DNA of 64,000 bases from Gnetum montanum (taxonomy: Eukaryota; Streptophyta; Gnetopsida; Gnetales; Gnetaceae), in contig MNCI01009376.1 in assembly GCA_015680685.1 (NCBI GenBank), positions 1,840-65,839 on the forward strand, in the 5' to 3' direction. The position numbers and the translations under genes are program-made. Under the pieces are notes generated by a model. It was not told the DNA's origin, ran no database searches, and worked only from the letters and a program-made list of their open reading frames with translations. Of the stretch, positions 1 through 12,329 are shown piece by piece (positions within the stretch are counted from its first letter, which is position 1; the number at the start of each line of letters is the position of its first letter).

Positions 1-137
1 AAGCCTGGGAAGACAACGAACGATTAACCCCAAGTGTTTCTTGTGGCGTTAAGGCATTTAGTCTGCGGAGTTCGACCGGATCGCGCGTGTACGCTCGTTT
101 CGTATGGTTGAGTGTAGGGGTACCTCGCCACTCATCA
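1..137 (+). mobile_element. 3' end of an Athila-like LTR (cut by window start)
   Basis: The stretch ends in GGTACCTCGCCACTCATCA, the same 3' end seen in the complete LTRs at 17,703 and 26,746, preceded by the same GTATGGTTGAG(T/C)GTAGGGG block. No tRNA-Asp-type primer site follows position 137 (the next bases are GTTGTCGATG), so this is the outer end of a 3' LTR or of a solo LTR rather than a 5' LTR. The LTR start lies outside the window. Confidence 0.85.
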
Positions 138-3100
138 GTTGTCGATGTCAACAATCAATACTAGGTGCCAAGATCCATTAGTTTGGAGGTTTCTAAGTGC
201 CTTATGTAGTTTCCCCCTTTTCTTCAATGTTGGGCATGAATCCCCCAACGTGGATGAGAGGGAGATGGTAGTTTTGTATCATATTTGACCACTTTTGGGG
301 CTTTCGAAAGCTCTAGAGGATTCTGGTAGGGTCTAAGGGTTATTGGGCTCTAAGAAATGGCCACTAAGTAGTCAATTTAGTTCTTTTTTAGCTTTCCCCA
401 ACCCATCCATGTTGGGGATGAGAAGCAAAACATGGATTAGGACTTCCCCAGCATGGAAACATAAAATCCCAATGTTTCAAAAAGTTTTAATTAGTTTCAA
501 CTAGGTTTGATGAGGTTCTGAGGTTGCTAGAGATGCTTGAAGGGGTTCTAGGTCATGTGGGGCCCACTTCGTAGTTAGAAATAGGCTAGATGTGTGTTGG
601 GGGATAAGAATGGGTGTTACTCCATTTTGTTCCATGTTGGGTAGTGGTGACCCAGTGTGGAAACCTAAGCTATCCTATTTTGATAGTGTTTCACCCCCTT
701 TTTTGGGATCCCAAGGTTGAAACAAGGAGGTTCAAGTTACTAAAAATGGTAAAAAAAATATGTTTTAATGATTTTGTAAAATGGGATGCATGTATCCACA
801 TTGGTCATGCCATCCCTAGCATTAATGCATGGGAGTTAAGGTTGAAACATTATTTTAAGTGTCAAAAGTGATCAAAAATTAGTGTTGATGCAATTTTTGG
901 CTAAGATGGAAGGCGTATGGTGGGGCCTACAATCCAAAAAATTTTAAAATTTGAAAAGTGAAGCTATTTTCCACGAATCTCAACATTGAAGAATGTTTCC
1001 CCACTTTGCACTTTAGTGCACTTGGAGTTATGGTGCATTGAATTTGCAACTAGGATTTTAAGGTGTGCATTTAGGTTTAGATGTAGTTTTTAATAAAAAA
1101 TTTTACTAATTTTCAATCATAATTCACATCTTTGTAAGCTATTCATTAGAGGAGAGCTTTGGCAAGGATACTTGTGGTAGAGAGAAATTATCTTCAGCAT
1201 GGAAACCTCATTCATTCTTATGCACAACGTGGAACTCCTATTTTCTTGATTTCAAACTGCTCCCAGTGTTGAGCTTGTCATGGTACCGAAACAATGTGGA
1301 GGGAAGAGTTGGAGTCCTAGGGTTTAGTAGTCGATGAATGAGCAAAGGATCTATCAAGGCTACCTAGGCTTGTTTCAATCCAAGCCTCATCTATTGCTAT
1401 TCTAGGTAGGCAATTCTACCCATTTTTACTTTGTTTTCTAGCCATTTTTATTATTTTTCTTGCCACATGTGGGGCTATTTTTCTTAGATCTACATTCACA
1501 GAGAGGTTAAATTAAAATTATAACAAAATCCCACCTCTTATTTTTGTCATTTTATTGTTTTAAAATTAAGCATGTTGTTTTCATGCTTTTTCACAAAATT
1601 TTGGGAAAGGGCCATTTCTATCATATCTAGGCTTAAGGATTCATTAAAATTAAATTTTAACAAAATCCTACTCCATTATTTTGATGTTCTTTCAAATGGG
1701 TATTGATCATTTTGGATATTTTCACTATGTTTTTATGGCTACATTAAGTTGGGCTTTAGGAATTTTAGCTTTTTACACAAAAAATCAAGAAATGTTGTGT
1801 ATTTTTCCTAATAAAAAGGCTACATATTTTTAAAGTTTGATAATATAGGTTCTCAAACCTTCATTTAATATTTTTGATGGCTATTTTCTTGTTTGATTTG
1901 GATTAATAATGATGGAGCTATGGCTATTTTCCTAATGTCATGCAGTTAGGTTTTAATGCAATTTTTAGATTTTCATGTAAATTTACAAATTTTTTCTAAG
2001 AAAATGGTAATGGTTTCGGCTAATTTTTGACTATGGCTAAGTAAGTCTTAGCTTTTTCTTTCCAATGAAGGTAGAATCACTCTGATTGGACTTAAAACAA
2101 ATTTTTAATGAATTTCTTATTAAGCCTATGTCAAAATGAGGTTGTGTCATTTCTAGAATTTTGTCCACATTCCTAAATTGTTTTTGAATAACAACAAGGA
2201 TTTTGAATTTTCTTTAAGCATGGGTGCATAGGGATCAACATAAGCTTTCAAATAGTGATGGATTCACTTCATTTGAAGCTCAAATGAATTTTTGGAAAAT
2301 TTGTTTTTACCAGCCCTACATGAAAAGGGATTAATGCCTATGTTCCATGTAAAAATGGCTATTTATTTTTATTTTCAATTATTATGGATGCAAAGCTTAT
2401 GATTTCAAGATTCCTTCCATGGTGGAATCACTAAAATCAAAGCTTGTATGGATTTTTGATAAATTTTTGGTTATGGCTATGTAAATAAGGCAAAATTATG
2501 GTTGTAGCACATTACCCCTTTGGGGATGAAAGTGATTGATATGTGTAGCTTTTCTTGCCAATATGTAAAACTTATGCTTTAAATTTATTTTTTAAGAAAA
2601 TAAAAAGCTCTACTATTTTTAGAAGACTTATGGCTATATGCTTTTTTAAATTTTATTGCTTTCTTAAGTTTCATTGTTTTTTTCTAAATTTATGCACAAT
2701 TTCAATGCTTTTTTCTAAGTTTATGAGTGCTTAGTTTTGGCTATAATATTTTGGTTATGAAGTAAGAGACTATAAAATATAGTAATAATGCTTATATGGA
2801 ATTTCTTAAGCCAACTTAGATAAACACCTTAGAGCTTTTTACAGAGGCTACTTTCACCTCCAACTAGATGTGTTTTACAAATTTGCTAGGTAATTCCAAT
2901 TGGTCATCATGCTTTTTTTTTTGTTTCATGTAGGGTTTTCTTGAGGCTCATCCTCATCATTGTGGAGTTGGTGGGTATTTTGTGCTACATTTATCATCCT
3001 AAGACCAATATCTGACTTCCCAATATGCCTTTCAGGAAGGCTTCATTATGGTTGTGACCTAGGGCAAGGAAATTCCTTGCCTACATTCTACAAAACTTTA

Positions 3101-3170
3101 GTATGATGTTATGGTCACACTTGTTCATGAATGTGGTTGGGGCTATAGTGGAGTCTCTACTACCTTAGGC
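138..3170. other. AT-rich sequence without a recognisable gene
   Basis: No convincing coding sequence is seen. From 220 to 720 variants of 'catgttggggatgag' and 'cccagcatggaa' recur; similar wording appears at 28.3-28.6 kb, suggesting one dispersed repeat family. From about 1,700 the words 'tatggctat' and 'ggctatttt' are frequent, and the same vocabulary continues in the intron-like parts of the next feature. It is probably decayed retroelement or intron-like sequence. Confidence 0.5.
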
Positions 3171-3179
3171 ATTTAGCTT

Positions 3180-6100
3180 GGTTCCCAAGTTCATTATTGA
3201 CAAGTTGTCAGTAGGAGAAGCAAAAAATGCAATCAATTCATGTTATCTCACAGGGATCTAGATGATGCCAAAGTATAGTTAATATAATGTTGACAATACT
3301 TTGATAGTGGTGCATAGAGCTCACATGTTATTCCAAAACCCACCTAGCACCATGTATTGTCTACAATGCTAAGCATGGTTAGTATAGTATTTTTATTCTT
3401 TTGGCTTGACTACCTTTTCTAACTTGATTGATTTTATATTCTTGTATGTACAAGGTCAATGATCAAGGCTTGATCATCAATGATAAAATCTTGGTAGTGG
3501 CTCAAACTAGTTTAGATGAATTCACCAGGAGTCCTTAGATTAGAACTATTGTATATCAATAGTTAAGAGGAGACTTTGATGCATATGCTTCAAGGTTCAA
3601 CCTTGTATACAATAAGTGTAAGGATGATGGGACAATGCATAACTAGTGGGTAGACTCTAACAACTCCATGGATTAGACCCTTGCAGCTGGAATCTCCACT
3701 AAAACCACACTAAAAAAGAAGAGGAAAGGTAAAACAAAAGGCTATGGTTTCTAATGTTTTATGGTTATGAACATTCTAATTGTTCTATTGCTTTAACTAG
3801 TTATTAAACTTCTTATGTTGATGGTAAACTTTGATTATTTCTTTGTAGGACCTTCCACTTCTGCTGATGTCATCATACCACTTTTAGGAGCACATCATGA
3901 GGATACCCTCATCCTAAAGTTTGGTGACATAATACCAACATAGGAGTGGTTGAGGGAAAAAGTGCCTAGATATGTTCAAGAAAATATCCAACATGCAGGT
4001 TTGCTTGATGTATTTATGGTACCTACCCCTTCCATCACTATTGCAAAGATGTTGCATATCATCAACTCCTTCTATGAGAAGGCCGTTGTTTCAGCACCAT
4101 CATCTGAGGTATGAAGGTTAACATGGATATTGATGGGGCCTCTTTCACGACTTGTTTGATATCCCTATTGATGGGGCAAAGTTCCCAATAAAAATAGTGA
4201 ACGAATCAAGCCATCATGATGAAGTTTTGAAGTGGATTGGTGCAAACATGGGCCACTCTAGAATTTTCATGGATGGCTCCACAAACCTTGATTCAAAAGA
4301 GTCATATCATTTGTTCAAGTCTTGTGCATTTCCTAAACTATTATTGTAAAAGAAGGTGATTGGCATAGAGCAGGGATGAATCTTTAAGAAGGTCTTGATG
4401 GATGGCACCAAGTTTAATTAGGCAGCTACCTTAGCTGTTGGGCTTTAGGAGGATATCCTTAGAATCTATGTTGAAACTTCTACAATAATCCACATGCATT
4501 TTTCATTTTTTATGGGTTATTTAAAGAGGTTTTTGGAGTTTCTAGTGGTGTATAGGAATAGGTGATGGATTTCCCAAGACCCAAGCAAACTTTTTGAGTC
4601 TTAGATAAAGCACATTTATCCAACAGTGCAGGCTCAAAACCCACTAGAGGGGATGGATGATACATCATCCATTACCACTAAGGATCTTAATGTCAGGAAG
4701 TTTGAGTCCCCTAACAACATAAATGATGAGGAGCCTCACACATTCCCAATGAGCATCTTGGAGGCCAGATGACTATGTAGGAAGGCCAAAAGGATAGCTA
4801 GGGAGAAACTTAAGAGGCCTATGGAGGAAGCACCACCAACATCAGACCAACCTATGCCAAAGGAACTTAAGTTTAAGCTTAGGCCATCATAGTAGGCAGT
4901 TATAGGTATTCTTTGTTTAAGTTTGGCTATTTTATGTTTCAAAGTTTATGGCTACTTTATGGTTTCATGTGTTAATCGATTTTCTATGTGCTATGGTTGT
5001 AGAAAAATATTAGGCTAAGGCTACTCAAGCTACTATGGAAGTAGAACAAAGGTGTAGAGAAGAGGCACTCTTGAAGCAACCTGAGGTTGAAGGATTTGCT
5101 AATGTAGATATAAATGTTCTAGATGCCTTGTTTAGTGAGGCAGTGCCAATTACATCCCACATCATTATCCCATAGGAGGAGGAGGAGGAGGAGGATTTAG
5201 GTATGCCCATTCCTTAAAATTTTTGTTATATCTTATAGTTTAATTTTGGTTTATCCTAATAATTCAATGATTCTTATGCTTATAGTAGTTCCTGAGCCAC
5301 CAATGCAAGCACCTATACCTATGTTTTGTGTGAAACCATGGGTGGAGACTCTAGACAAGGTGGAGTTCATGCATGGGATGGCTAAGGAAATCATCAACTG
5401 GTTACAATAGGTTGCACCTGAGATAGGTAAGGAATCCATTTTATGTGCCTTAGTTGCTTGTCTATGCTATAGGTTATGCTTGTGTCATGACTATTTTAGG
5501 TTGTACATTATGTTTATGGTTATATTTTGGGCTTTGAGTAGTGCCTTCTAGGGAGTGGGACCCTAGTAGAGACATGGAGATTAACTCCTTGCCTAATCTT
5601 CCCTCCAATGTATCTAGTGTACCCTTGAAGTTGTATGAGACCGCTATTAATCTAGCAATGTTGTGTGGCAAAGCTTCATGGAATCTAAAGAGGTCCAACA
5701 AAAACCTATGAAAGGAAGTTGTGGGCTTAAGGGAGAAGACTCAATACCAAGAATAAATCATTAGAGATCTCTGAGACTGCAAGGCCTTCATGGAAGCCCA
5801 AGTAACTAACTTAGAGGAGTTATAAACTAGGAAGATCACATGGACATGCTACTGGCATGTCATTCAGGACAAAGTAGTGGTCCTATGAGAGATGGTGGAA
5901 CAACATATGCAAATGGAACTCATCTCCCAAAAGGTTGAGGATTGAAAAGATCATTATGCTTGGGTCCTAGAGTGTGGTAAGAAACAAAAGGTCCACAAGC
6001 AATGGTACAAGGTGGATCATGGGGCCTACCTTAAGTGGCTCAAGGATGAATCAGTTGAATAGCACAAAAGAGAGTTGTTAATCCATGGAATCTAAGTAGA

Positions 6101-6350
6101 GAGTGCTTATCAGCTTTCTGAAAGTACTCACATGGTGGAGCACTCCCCTCCTACTTGAATTATCACTAGTAAAAGCAAGGCCTCTAAAGCTACTATTACT
6201 CATAAACCACCTACTTGGACTATGATAGATAGGATTCACATTCTCTCTATCATTGATCTTGGGGATGTTGACTAGGTCAACATGATGGAGGACTAGATCC
6301 TCCATCATTTGGAGGAAGGCCTTCCACTTCCATCCCTAGAGGTAATCAAG
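3180..6350 (+). pseudogene. Broken multi-exon-like coding relic with helical segments
   Basis: Short readable blocks are separated by AT-rich gaps with splice-like borders: AAGAGGAAAG|gtaaaa at about 3,728 to ctttgtag|GACCTTCC at about 3,848; a possible donor after CATCATCTGAG at about 4,108; GAGGATTTAG|gtatgc at about 5,200 to a possible tag acceptor at about 5,285. The best block is 4,149-4,349 (FDIPIDGAKFPIKIV, then GHSRIFMDGS), followed at about 4,790 by AREKLKRPMEEAPPTS. From 5,730 to 6,090 the translation is charged and helical, likely coiled coil, with several stops. I do not recognise the protein. The large ORF in element D has a similar plan (globular N-terminus, then long helices), but I could not show homology. 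It could be the extra ORF of a non-autonomous retroelement or an old host pseudogene. Confidence 0.45.
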
Positions 6351-6399
6351 CCAAAATCTCCATATTTTTTATATATTTTTTGTTTTTGTTTTTGTTTTA

Positions 6400-6790
6400 A
6401 GTCATGGTTTTGACTATGGGTTACTAATTGGATATATGTTATTGCATTTTAAGCCTCAAGAAACATTGGCAGCCCTAGCATTATGGTGGGAATGACCCAA
6501 CACTTCCTCCTCTAGATGTTACATAGTAGCCTCCATTAGCTTAGCGTCTTTGCTATTTTACTTCATTTTCAAGTTGATGGCTATGATTAGCCAAGACTAT
6601 GTTATTGATGATTATTATTTTTTGATATTTTTTCCATAGCATGGCTATGGCTATGTATCTTGTGGACATTCTAGCTTTAAATTTTAATTTTAATTTTATT
6701 ATTAGCTACATGTATCTATAGTTATAGTAAATGTTGTGAACGTTGAGAATGGTTATGTTGACATTGTCATTATAATAATAAACAAGATAT
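6400..6790. other. AT-rich spacer
   Basis: No coding signal. It is rich in 'ggctatgg'-type words, like the intron-like gaps upstream. Confidence 0.5.
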
Positions 6791-6794
6791 TTGG

Positions 6795-6975
6795 TAGTTT
6801 TAGGCCATTTTGTATGATTATCTTTATTAGTTTAAGGCCATGGTAGGCCATCATGCTAGTTTAAGGTCTTAGTAGACCAAAACACCAATTTAGAGTCTTA
6901 GCAAACTGTAATTTTTCTAGTTTAAGGCCATAGTGGGCTGCAATGCTAGTTTAAGGCCACAGAAGACTAGTAATG
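6795..6975. repeat. Tandem repeat, unit about 30 bp, 5-6 copies
   Basis: The core tagtttaaggccat or a variant restarts at about 6,795, 6,828, 6,857, 6,887, 6,918 and 6,947, a spacing of 29-33 bp. Copies are diverged (ggcc, gtct and gagtct variants). There are no unique spacers, so it is a decayed minisatellite and not a CRISPR array. Confidence 0.75.
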
Positions 6976-7429
6976 AAAAAGAAATATATATTCATAAGGC
7001 TTCTTAATGTTTATAATATGAGCATAAGTAAAGAAAGTTGCAATAAATAAGTAAAATGCTAATGAAAGTAGAAACTTAGGCTATATGCATAGGCTATGTG
7101 CATAAAGAGTAAAACAAAAATGCATAAAAAGATATAAAAAATTGCAAAAGAAAAGTTAGGATATATGGCTATTTGGTTATAAGGGTATGGGATGGAAAGG
7201 TTACTTCACTTGTGTAGATTCTTCCTAATTTTTGCGAGATTAGGAAATAAGTAAGGTTTGTTCTACACAAGCTTGTATTCACCATCACCTTCACTGATGA
7301 TGCTAATAAAGAGTTCATCTCATAATGCATCTTGTTGCTTATCGTTGTGATTGTTAGGTCATTACTCTCTTTTGGATTGTTGAACTTCATGGTTGGGAGT
7401 TTCTTCTTGAAGCTTTGCTTCAAATCCTT

Positions 7430-8060
7430 GATCTATGTTCATATTGTTGACAGCCAGGGGTGCTGCATTATCACCATGAATCATAATTTCACCTCCCTCA
7501 AAAGGAAGGTGAATTTATTAATGGATGGGAGAGGACATTGCTTGTAATTAAGCTACCCAAGGCCTTCCTAAGATATGGTTGAATCCTAGTGTCTCTTCCA
7601 CCACCAAGAAATTGATGGTTGTGGGGAATTACTTTGCTACTACAAAATCCAAAGAGATAGATCCCTTGATGGAAAATTTTGATTCATTGAAGGATTTAAG
7701 AGTCACATTATTTTTAGGTTGTATCTACTTAGTTAAGCCTAAGAATTTAACTATGGTACATGGAATGATGCTGGTTGCAACTCCATCATCAACATGCACC
7801 CAATGCACTTTAAATTATCCTATGCGTATGGTTATGAATAGAGGGGTTGTAGTCACTTTGCCATTTTTGGGATTAACCTTAATTTCACTATCACAGAATA
7901 TCAAAGGTGTTGACTTCTCCTCCCTTGGTGAGGAAGGAAACATCACTACATGGATGGCTTTTTCATCAGTGGGGATGTTCTCACTAACAAGGATAGAAGT
8001 CAACATTTTGACTAGTGTCTCATGATGTGTGGTAGAATTCATGATTAGGTCATACAAGCT
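7430..8060 (-). pseudogene. Retroviral-type aspartic protease remnant, Tat-like Ty3/gypsy
   Basis: Read on the minus strand, an open part (8,057-7,815) ends in NGKVTTTPLFITIRIG and the translation continues through stops with VHVDDGVATSIM, then FLVVEETLGFNHILGRPW, then IHLPFEGGEIMIHGD. This is the layout of the gag-pol aspartic protease in non-chromovirus Ty3/gypsy elements, where an active-site D(S/T)G loop is followed by the ILGRPW strand. The active site is altered (DDG), so it would be inactive even without stops. It lies just downstream of the gag remnant in the correct order. No reverse transcriptase follows; below about 7,150 the sequence changes character. Confidence 0.75.
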
Positions 8061-8689
8061 TAAGGTTGTATTCTTCTACTTGAGGAATTACCTAACTTGG
8101 TCTATCACATTAAGGAATATTTTATCGTTAGCCATGGGCTTGTTGCCCTAGCTGTGCTTTACTTATTCCATGCACCCCAAAATGCAAATTGTGACTTGAG
8201 GTTGTGGTTGTTGAGGCTTTCTCTCTTTGTTTTGGTTATGAATATTTTGGTCCTCCTGTGGCTGATGATTAAAGGGGTTGGGGTAGAGGAGGTTATGGGT
8301 ATAGCCGATATGGAAGTGGACTTTGTGGATCCACTTCCTTTCATGCCTCTGTCTACGTTTTAGCTTTATTGTTGGGCTTTTGCTTTTTCTTCTTCCTTGA
8401 GATCTTCTAGTTATTAGTTGTTGGTTGTGAAGAAGAGGCAATAGCATTGGCCACTAGAAGAGGTCATTATGCAGTTGGTTGGACTACGGCTAGTTGTGTT
8501 GTGTTAGTCTAGGAAATCTTGATGATAAAAGGATTCCTCAAAGGCACTTGTGATGGCATCCTTATGACAAAGGGGGATCTTGAGTTGTGGGAAGCTGAAA
8601 AGGACCTTTCATCACAAAGGGGTACTTGAATCACAAATGGTTCACTTGCAAGTCTCTAATCTTCATCAATGTTGAATGCTGAAGTAATA

Positions 8690-10730
8690 TAAGGGTTTTC
8701 ATTAGCATTCAATAGGTCTTTGTAGACTTGTAGCGACTAGTTTTATGGCCAAACTAGGTTGGAAGCATCTAAGACCAACTCCCTTTCTATCTATCATCCT
8801 TTGTAGGTCATCCTTCAAACCAGGGTAGAATTTTGTGTCATGACTTGAAATTTGGTGATAATGGTATAAATGGTCTAATTTGAAGTACCTAGGTATTTGG
8901 GAATCATCCTTCATTGTTCAATTGACATCTTTAACTATTTTGCATAGTCGCTCATGTTTCTTTCAAGTAGCTTTGCTCATTTTTTTGTGTTTCATATATC
9001 CACTTTTCAATAGTTGGTCTAGTAACTGGAATGGTTTCATAGGTAAGGTAGTGTATTTCGACCTATCCTTTCTTTCAAAGTTAGGTCTGGTTGTTGTTGA
9101 TGTAGTAGTCCCAAAGGTTGATGGTTGGTTATTGTCGTCATTAGTGGGGGCCTTGGGTGGGTTGGCCCTTGGCCCCTAGCTTATGATCTTTATTTCTTTG
9201 GTCATAGTTTCTATGGTCATATTTTTTTGTTTATTTTTCTCTTTGTCTCTCCATGTATGTTGATTTTTGTATGCTATGTGGGCCAGATCATGACTGGCCT
9301 CTACAACATCTTCTATATTTTATGTTTGAGAAAATGCCTAGCTAAGGGACTGTGGGTCAAGGTAATAGATCTTGGACTTGATGAAGTCATTAACCAATTC
9401 CTTAAATGTGGCCAATAGGTGGGCCTTAGTGATGCATTCTTGTATTTCATTTAACAATCCATTCCACCATTGAATGAATTTCTGTACAGGTTCTAGGGAC
9501 CCCTGCTTAACCTTTATGAGTTGATCAAGCATGGTGTAAAGCTTCAAATTATACTTGAAGTAATTGACAAACTAGGCTACTAAGTTCTCTAAAGATGATA
9601 TGGATCCTCTGGATAATTCATGGTACCAATCAAGTTCTTTCTTGGTCAAGGACACAAGGAAAATCCTCATGATGATATGAGGCCATGGTTGTAAGCATTC
9701 AAATCAAAAGATAATAAGATGAGCATTGGGATCACCTTCTTCATTGTATTTGCTAAATTGGGAAATAGGGACACTAGGAAGAAGTGCCAAGGATGGGATC
9801 ATAGGACTAATGAGATCATCCTAGTAAAAGTCCATAACCTTGATAGTTTATGAAGTAGAGGCTTTAAGGCTGTTCAACTTCTCCACTAGGTCCTAGATCA
9901 TCTAGAAGGCTTAATCTAGGTCATGTGGTGGTCCTATTAGTTGTAGGGTTTGTACATAAGGCTATGGTGTTTGTTGTGAGGCTTGTGACCTTACTATGGA
10001 TTGCAAGATAGAAGGGATTGGTTACGCTATGGTCATAGCTTATGGACCAAACAAGGAAAAGAATGTTTGTGCTGGTTCCTAAGGCACAAATGGAATAAAG
10101 GGTGTGTGTGACCCTTGAGCTGCTTAGGGTCCCATGGTGAATCCCACATGAGTAGTTAATGGGTTTGTAATGGTAAAAACCATCATTGATGATTACGTAG
10201 ATTGAGGTTGTGTGGAAAATGGCATAGATGTGTTATAGGTTATTGGTTGTGACATTGATTGAGTTTGATGTGTGGCTATGACTGATGTGGGACCAACCAT
10301 GGTAAGGTAGGAAGGAGTGAAAGATAGTGGCACAATGGCCATGGAGAAAAAAAAAGCATTAGAGGAAGGAGATATGACCTTAGAAGACAATTGTTGGAAC
10401 AATTCCCCCCAAGATGTTTTTAGGCTTAGATTCCATCCTAAATTCATCCTCCTCCTCATGTTGTTCTTCTGAGATATGCTTTTCATCTTCCTCTTCCATC
10501 ATGATCAATTAAGCCAAGATGCTAGCATAGACATTAGTTAGAGGTATTTGGTCATAGAAGGAAAGGACATACTCTTTCCCATTCCAATGTACAAGCTCAA
10601 ACTCCCTTTTTGCCTCTACTTCCACACATGTAATTAAGAGGCTAGCATACATTTTGGCACAAATGTAATGATAATGGTCTTCATTTATGAAGGTAAAGTT
10701 GGGAATCTCTTCTCTAACCCTCAAAGATCG
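8690..10730 (-). pseudogene. Gag remnant, Tat-like Ty3/gypsy element
   Basis: Minus-strand reading, interrupted by stops, gives a capsid-type Retrotrans_gag region at about 9,800-9,340 (LTKKELDWYHELSRGSI, then FVNYFKYN and VKQGSLEPVQKFIQWWNGL). A knuckle-like segment follows at about 8,850-8,780 (YHQISSHDTKFYPGLK), matching the CxxH-GHDT-C-L pattern of Tat gag with both Cys positions lost. A Pro/Gln-rich stretch (about 10,260-10,190) and a basic stretch (about 8,440-8,160) lie on either side. Gag packages the RNA into cytoplasmic particles. This is a different lineage from elements A, B, D and G. Its own LTRs and primer site were not found. Confidence 0.75.
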
Positions 10731-10734
10731 CCTA

Positions 10735-11211
10735 CATTCAATGATGGTAGGGTCTTTGGGGTTACAAAACCTGATGGCTTGTTGGAGGATAAGGTGTAAT
10801 TTGGTGGACTATTGAAAAGACATGGCTATAGTGTTGAGAATGACTTAAATGGGATTTTAAAACTTTTAAAGGAAACAAAAATCATCAATAATGAATTACT
10901 TACTATATTTAGTAAGGGGGGATAAGGGGATTTATTCCTTTATCAAAAATGAAAAATTGGAAATGTTCATGTAAAACCTCACCTAAGTTGGCCTCCCAAT
11001 TGCCTCTACATTGGGTATGGTAGGGGGGCAAAGAAGGGGGGTGATATGATGGGAATCTCACATCTTTTAACTTAACATTGATGAGGGGAAGACTAAAGAG
11101 CAAAGTAGAAAGTTAGTCTTTCTTCTAAAAAAAATGGTCTTAGTAGGCTGCTAATTGTCTTAGCTTGGAAAAAATTAGGAGGGGGGGGGGTGTTTAGTAG
11201 TTTCAAAAAGA
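10735..11211. other. Flank of element E, with dispersed repeat
   Basis: The segment around 10,980-11,160 (acattgggtatgg, aagaaggggg, gggaatctcaca) recurs in the same order at about 16,760-16,920 on the other side of element E, so the two flanks carry copies of one repeat. A run of 12 G at about 11,180 marks low complexity. No gene. Confidence 0.55.
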
Positions 11212-11216
11212 ACTAC

Positions 11217-11776
11217 TATCACATCCCCATTCCCAAATGATGTTACTACCTAATGAAGATGGTGTCTCGTCATAACAAATGTCATTGTTATCTCAACAAG
11301 ACCCAAAAGGGTAGTTGTAATTGAGACCTGAAAGAGCATGTTGTAATAATGGACATGTCTCTTAAGGTAACCTTTGGGGGTTTGACCTAAAGCATTTATA
11401 CCTGGGGTTAGAGGTCATACCAGCATGGAGTAGTAGAGCAGGTACAGTCAAGTCATGGGAAGTTGAGTAAAACGGGATAGGAAGTGGACTAGCCATCCCT
11501 TCTAGCTAGGTTATAGGCCTAACTATGGTGGTAGTGTGGGATTTCCTCTAAGGAATAGATGCTAAAGGAAGAAAAACCCAAGGAACACTTTCAAAGCATG
11601 ATCCAAATATGCTATTCCATATTAATAAAGTATTTCTACATTTTTTCTATTATTTCCTTTATACATAACGTTGAATATCACTTACATTTTGCATTTGGTA
11701 TATTTTCTTTATATGAATAATGTTTAATATATCATATATTTGACATTTGCCATGAATCTGGGGATGGGATGTCACT
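11217..11776 (+). repeat. 5' LTR of element E
   Basis: Co-linear with 15,899-16,474 (shared: 'gatggtgtctc', 'aaagagcatgttgtaataa', 'ggcctaactatggtgg'). Starts TATCACATCC and ends GGGATGTCACT, a decayed form of the inverted end. Confidence 0.8.
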
Positions 11777-11778
11777 TT

Positions 11779-11790
11779 TGGTATTGAAGC
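11779..11790 (+). promoter_or_regulatory. Primer binding site of E, initiator-Met tRNA type
   Basis: tggtattgaagc directly after the left LTR; 9 of 12 bases match the common plant iMet primer site TGGTATCAGAGC. Confidence 0.6.
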
Positions 11791-12329
11791 AAATCACGAT
11801 CCAAGGGCCATTCAGAACCATGGACCAACTACAACATGAACTTGATGATGAACCTAGAAGCCACAACATAGGGAAAGCCATTGATCATAACCTGATGCAC
11901 CATATGTCTATGATGTAAGTCAGAAGATGCCTTTTCATTGATTTCATGAATAAGGGATCAGGCATCTAGATCCTAGTAACCAACAAAATTATTTCATGAT
12001 ATCATTAACTAACAAAGATTTGATTACACCTCATCAAGATTCATCAATTACAAGAGATGTTGGTAAGACAATGATACATCGGTCCATGTAACTCTTACTC
12101 ATCTTAATACTATAATTATTAATTAATTAGGTCATTGTTAAATTATTTCTAGAAATTTGGTAACCATGACCTGAATTGATCTTGGTTTGTTGAAATCTAT
12201 CTAAGTAATCTAGAAGATTCCAAGTTATCATATGTCAACCTAGAAATGTCAGTTCAACAAAATAGGCTAGTTTGGTTTTTTTTTAATTCCTAAAAAATCA
12301 ACTTCATTTTTGAACCCTAAAACTATGTC

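Noticed and set aside
3180-6350. Homology between this relic and the element D ORF
   Set aside because: Only the overall plan (N-terminal block then helices) is similar; I could not line up specific motifs.
6795-6975. CRISPR-like spaced repeat
   Set aside because: Units are contiguous and diverged with no unique spacers, in plant nuclear DNA.
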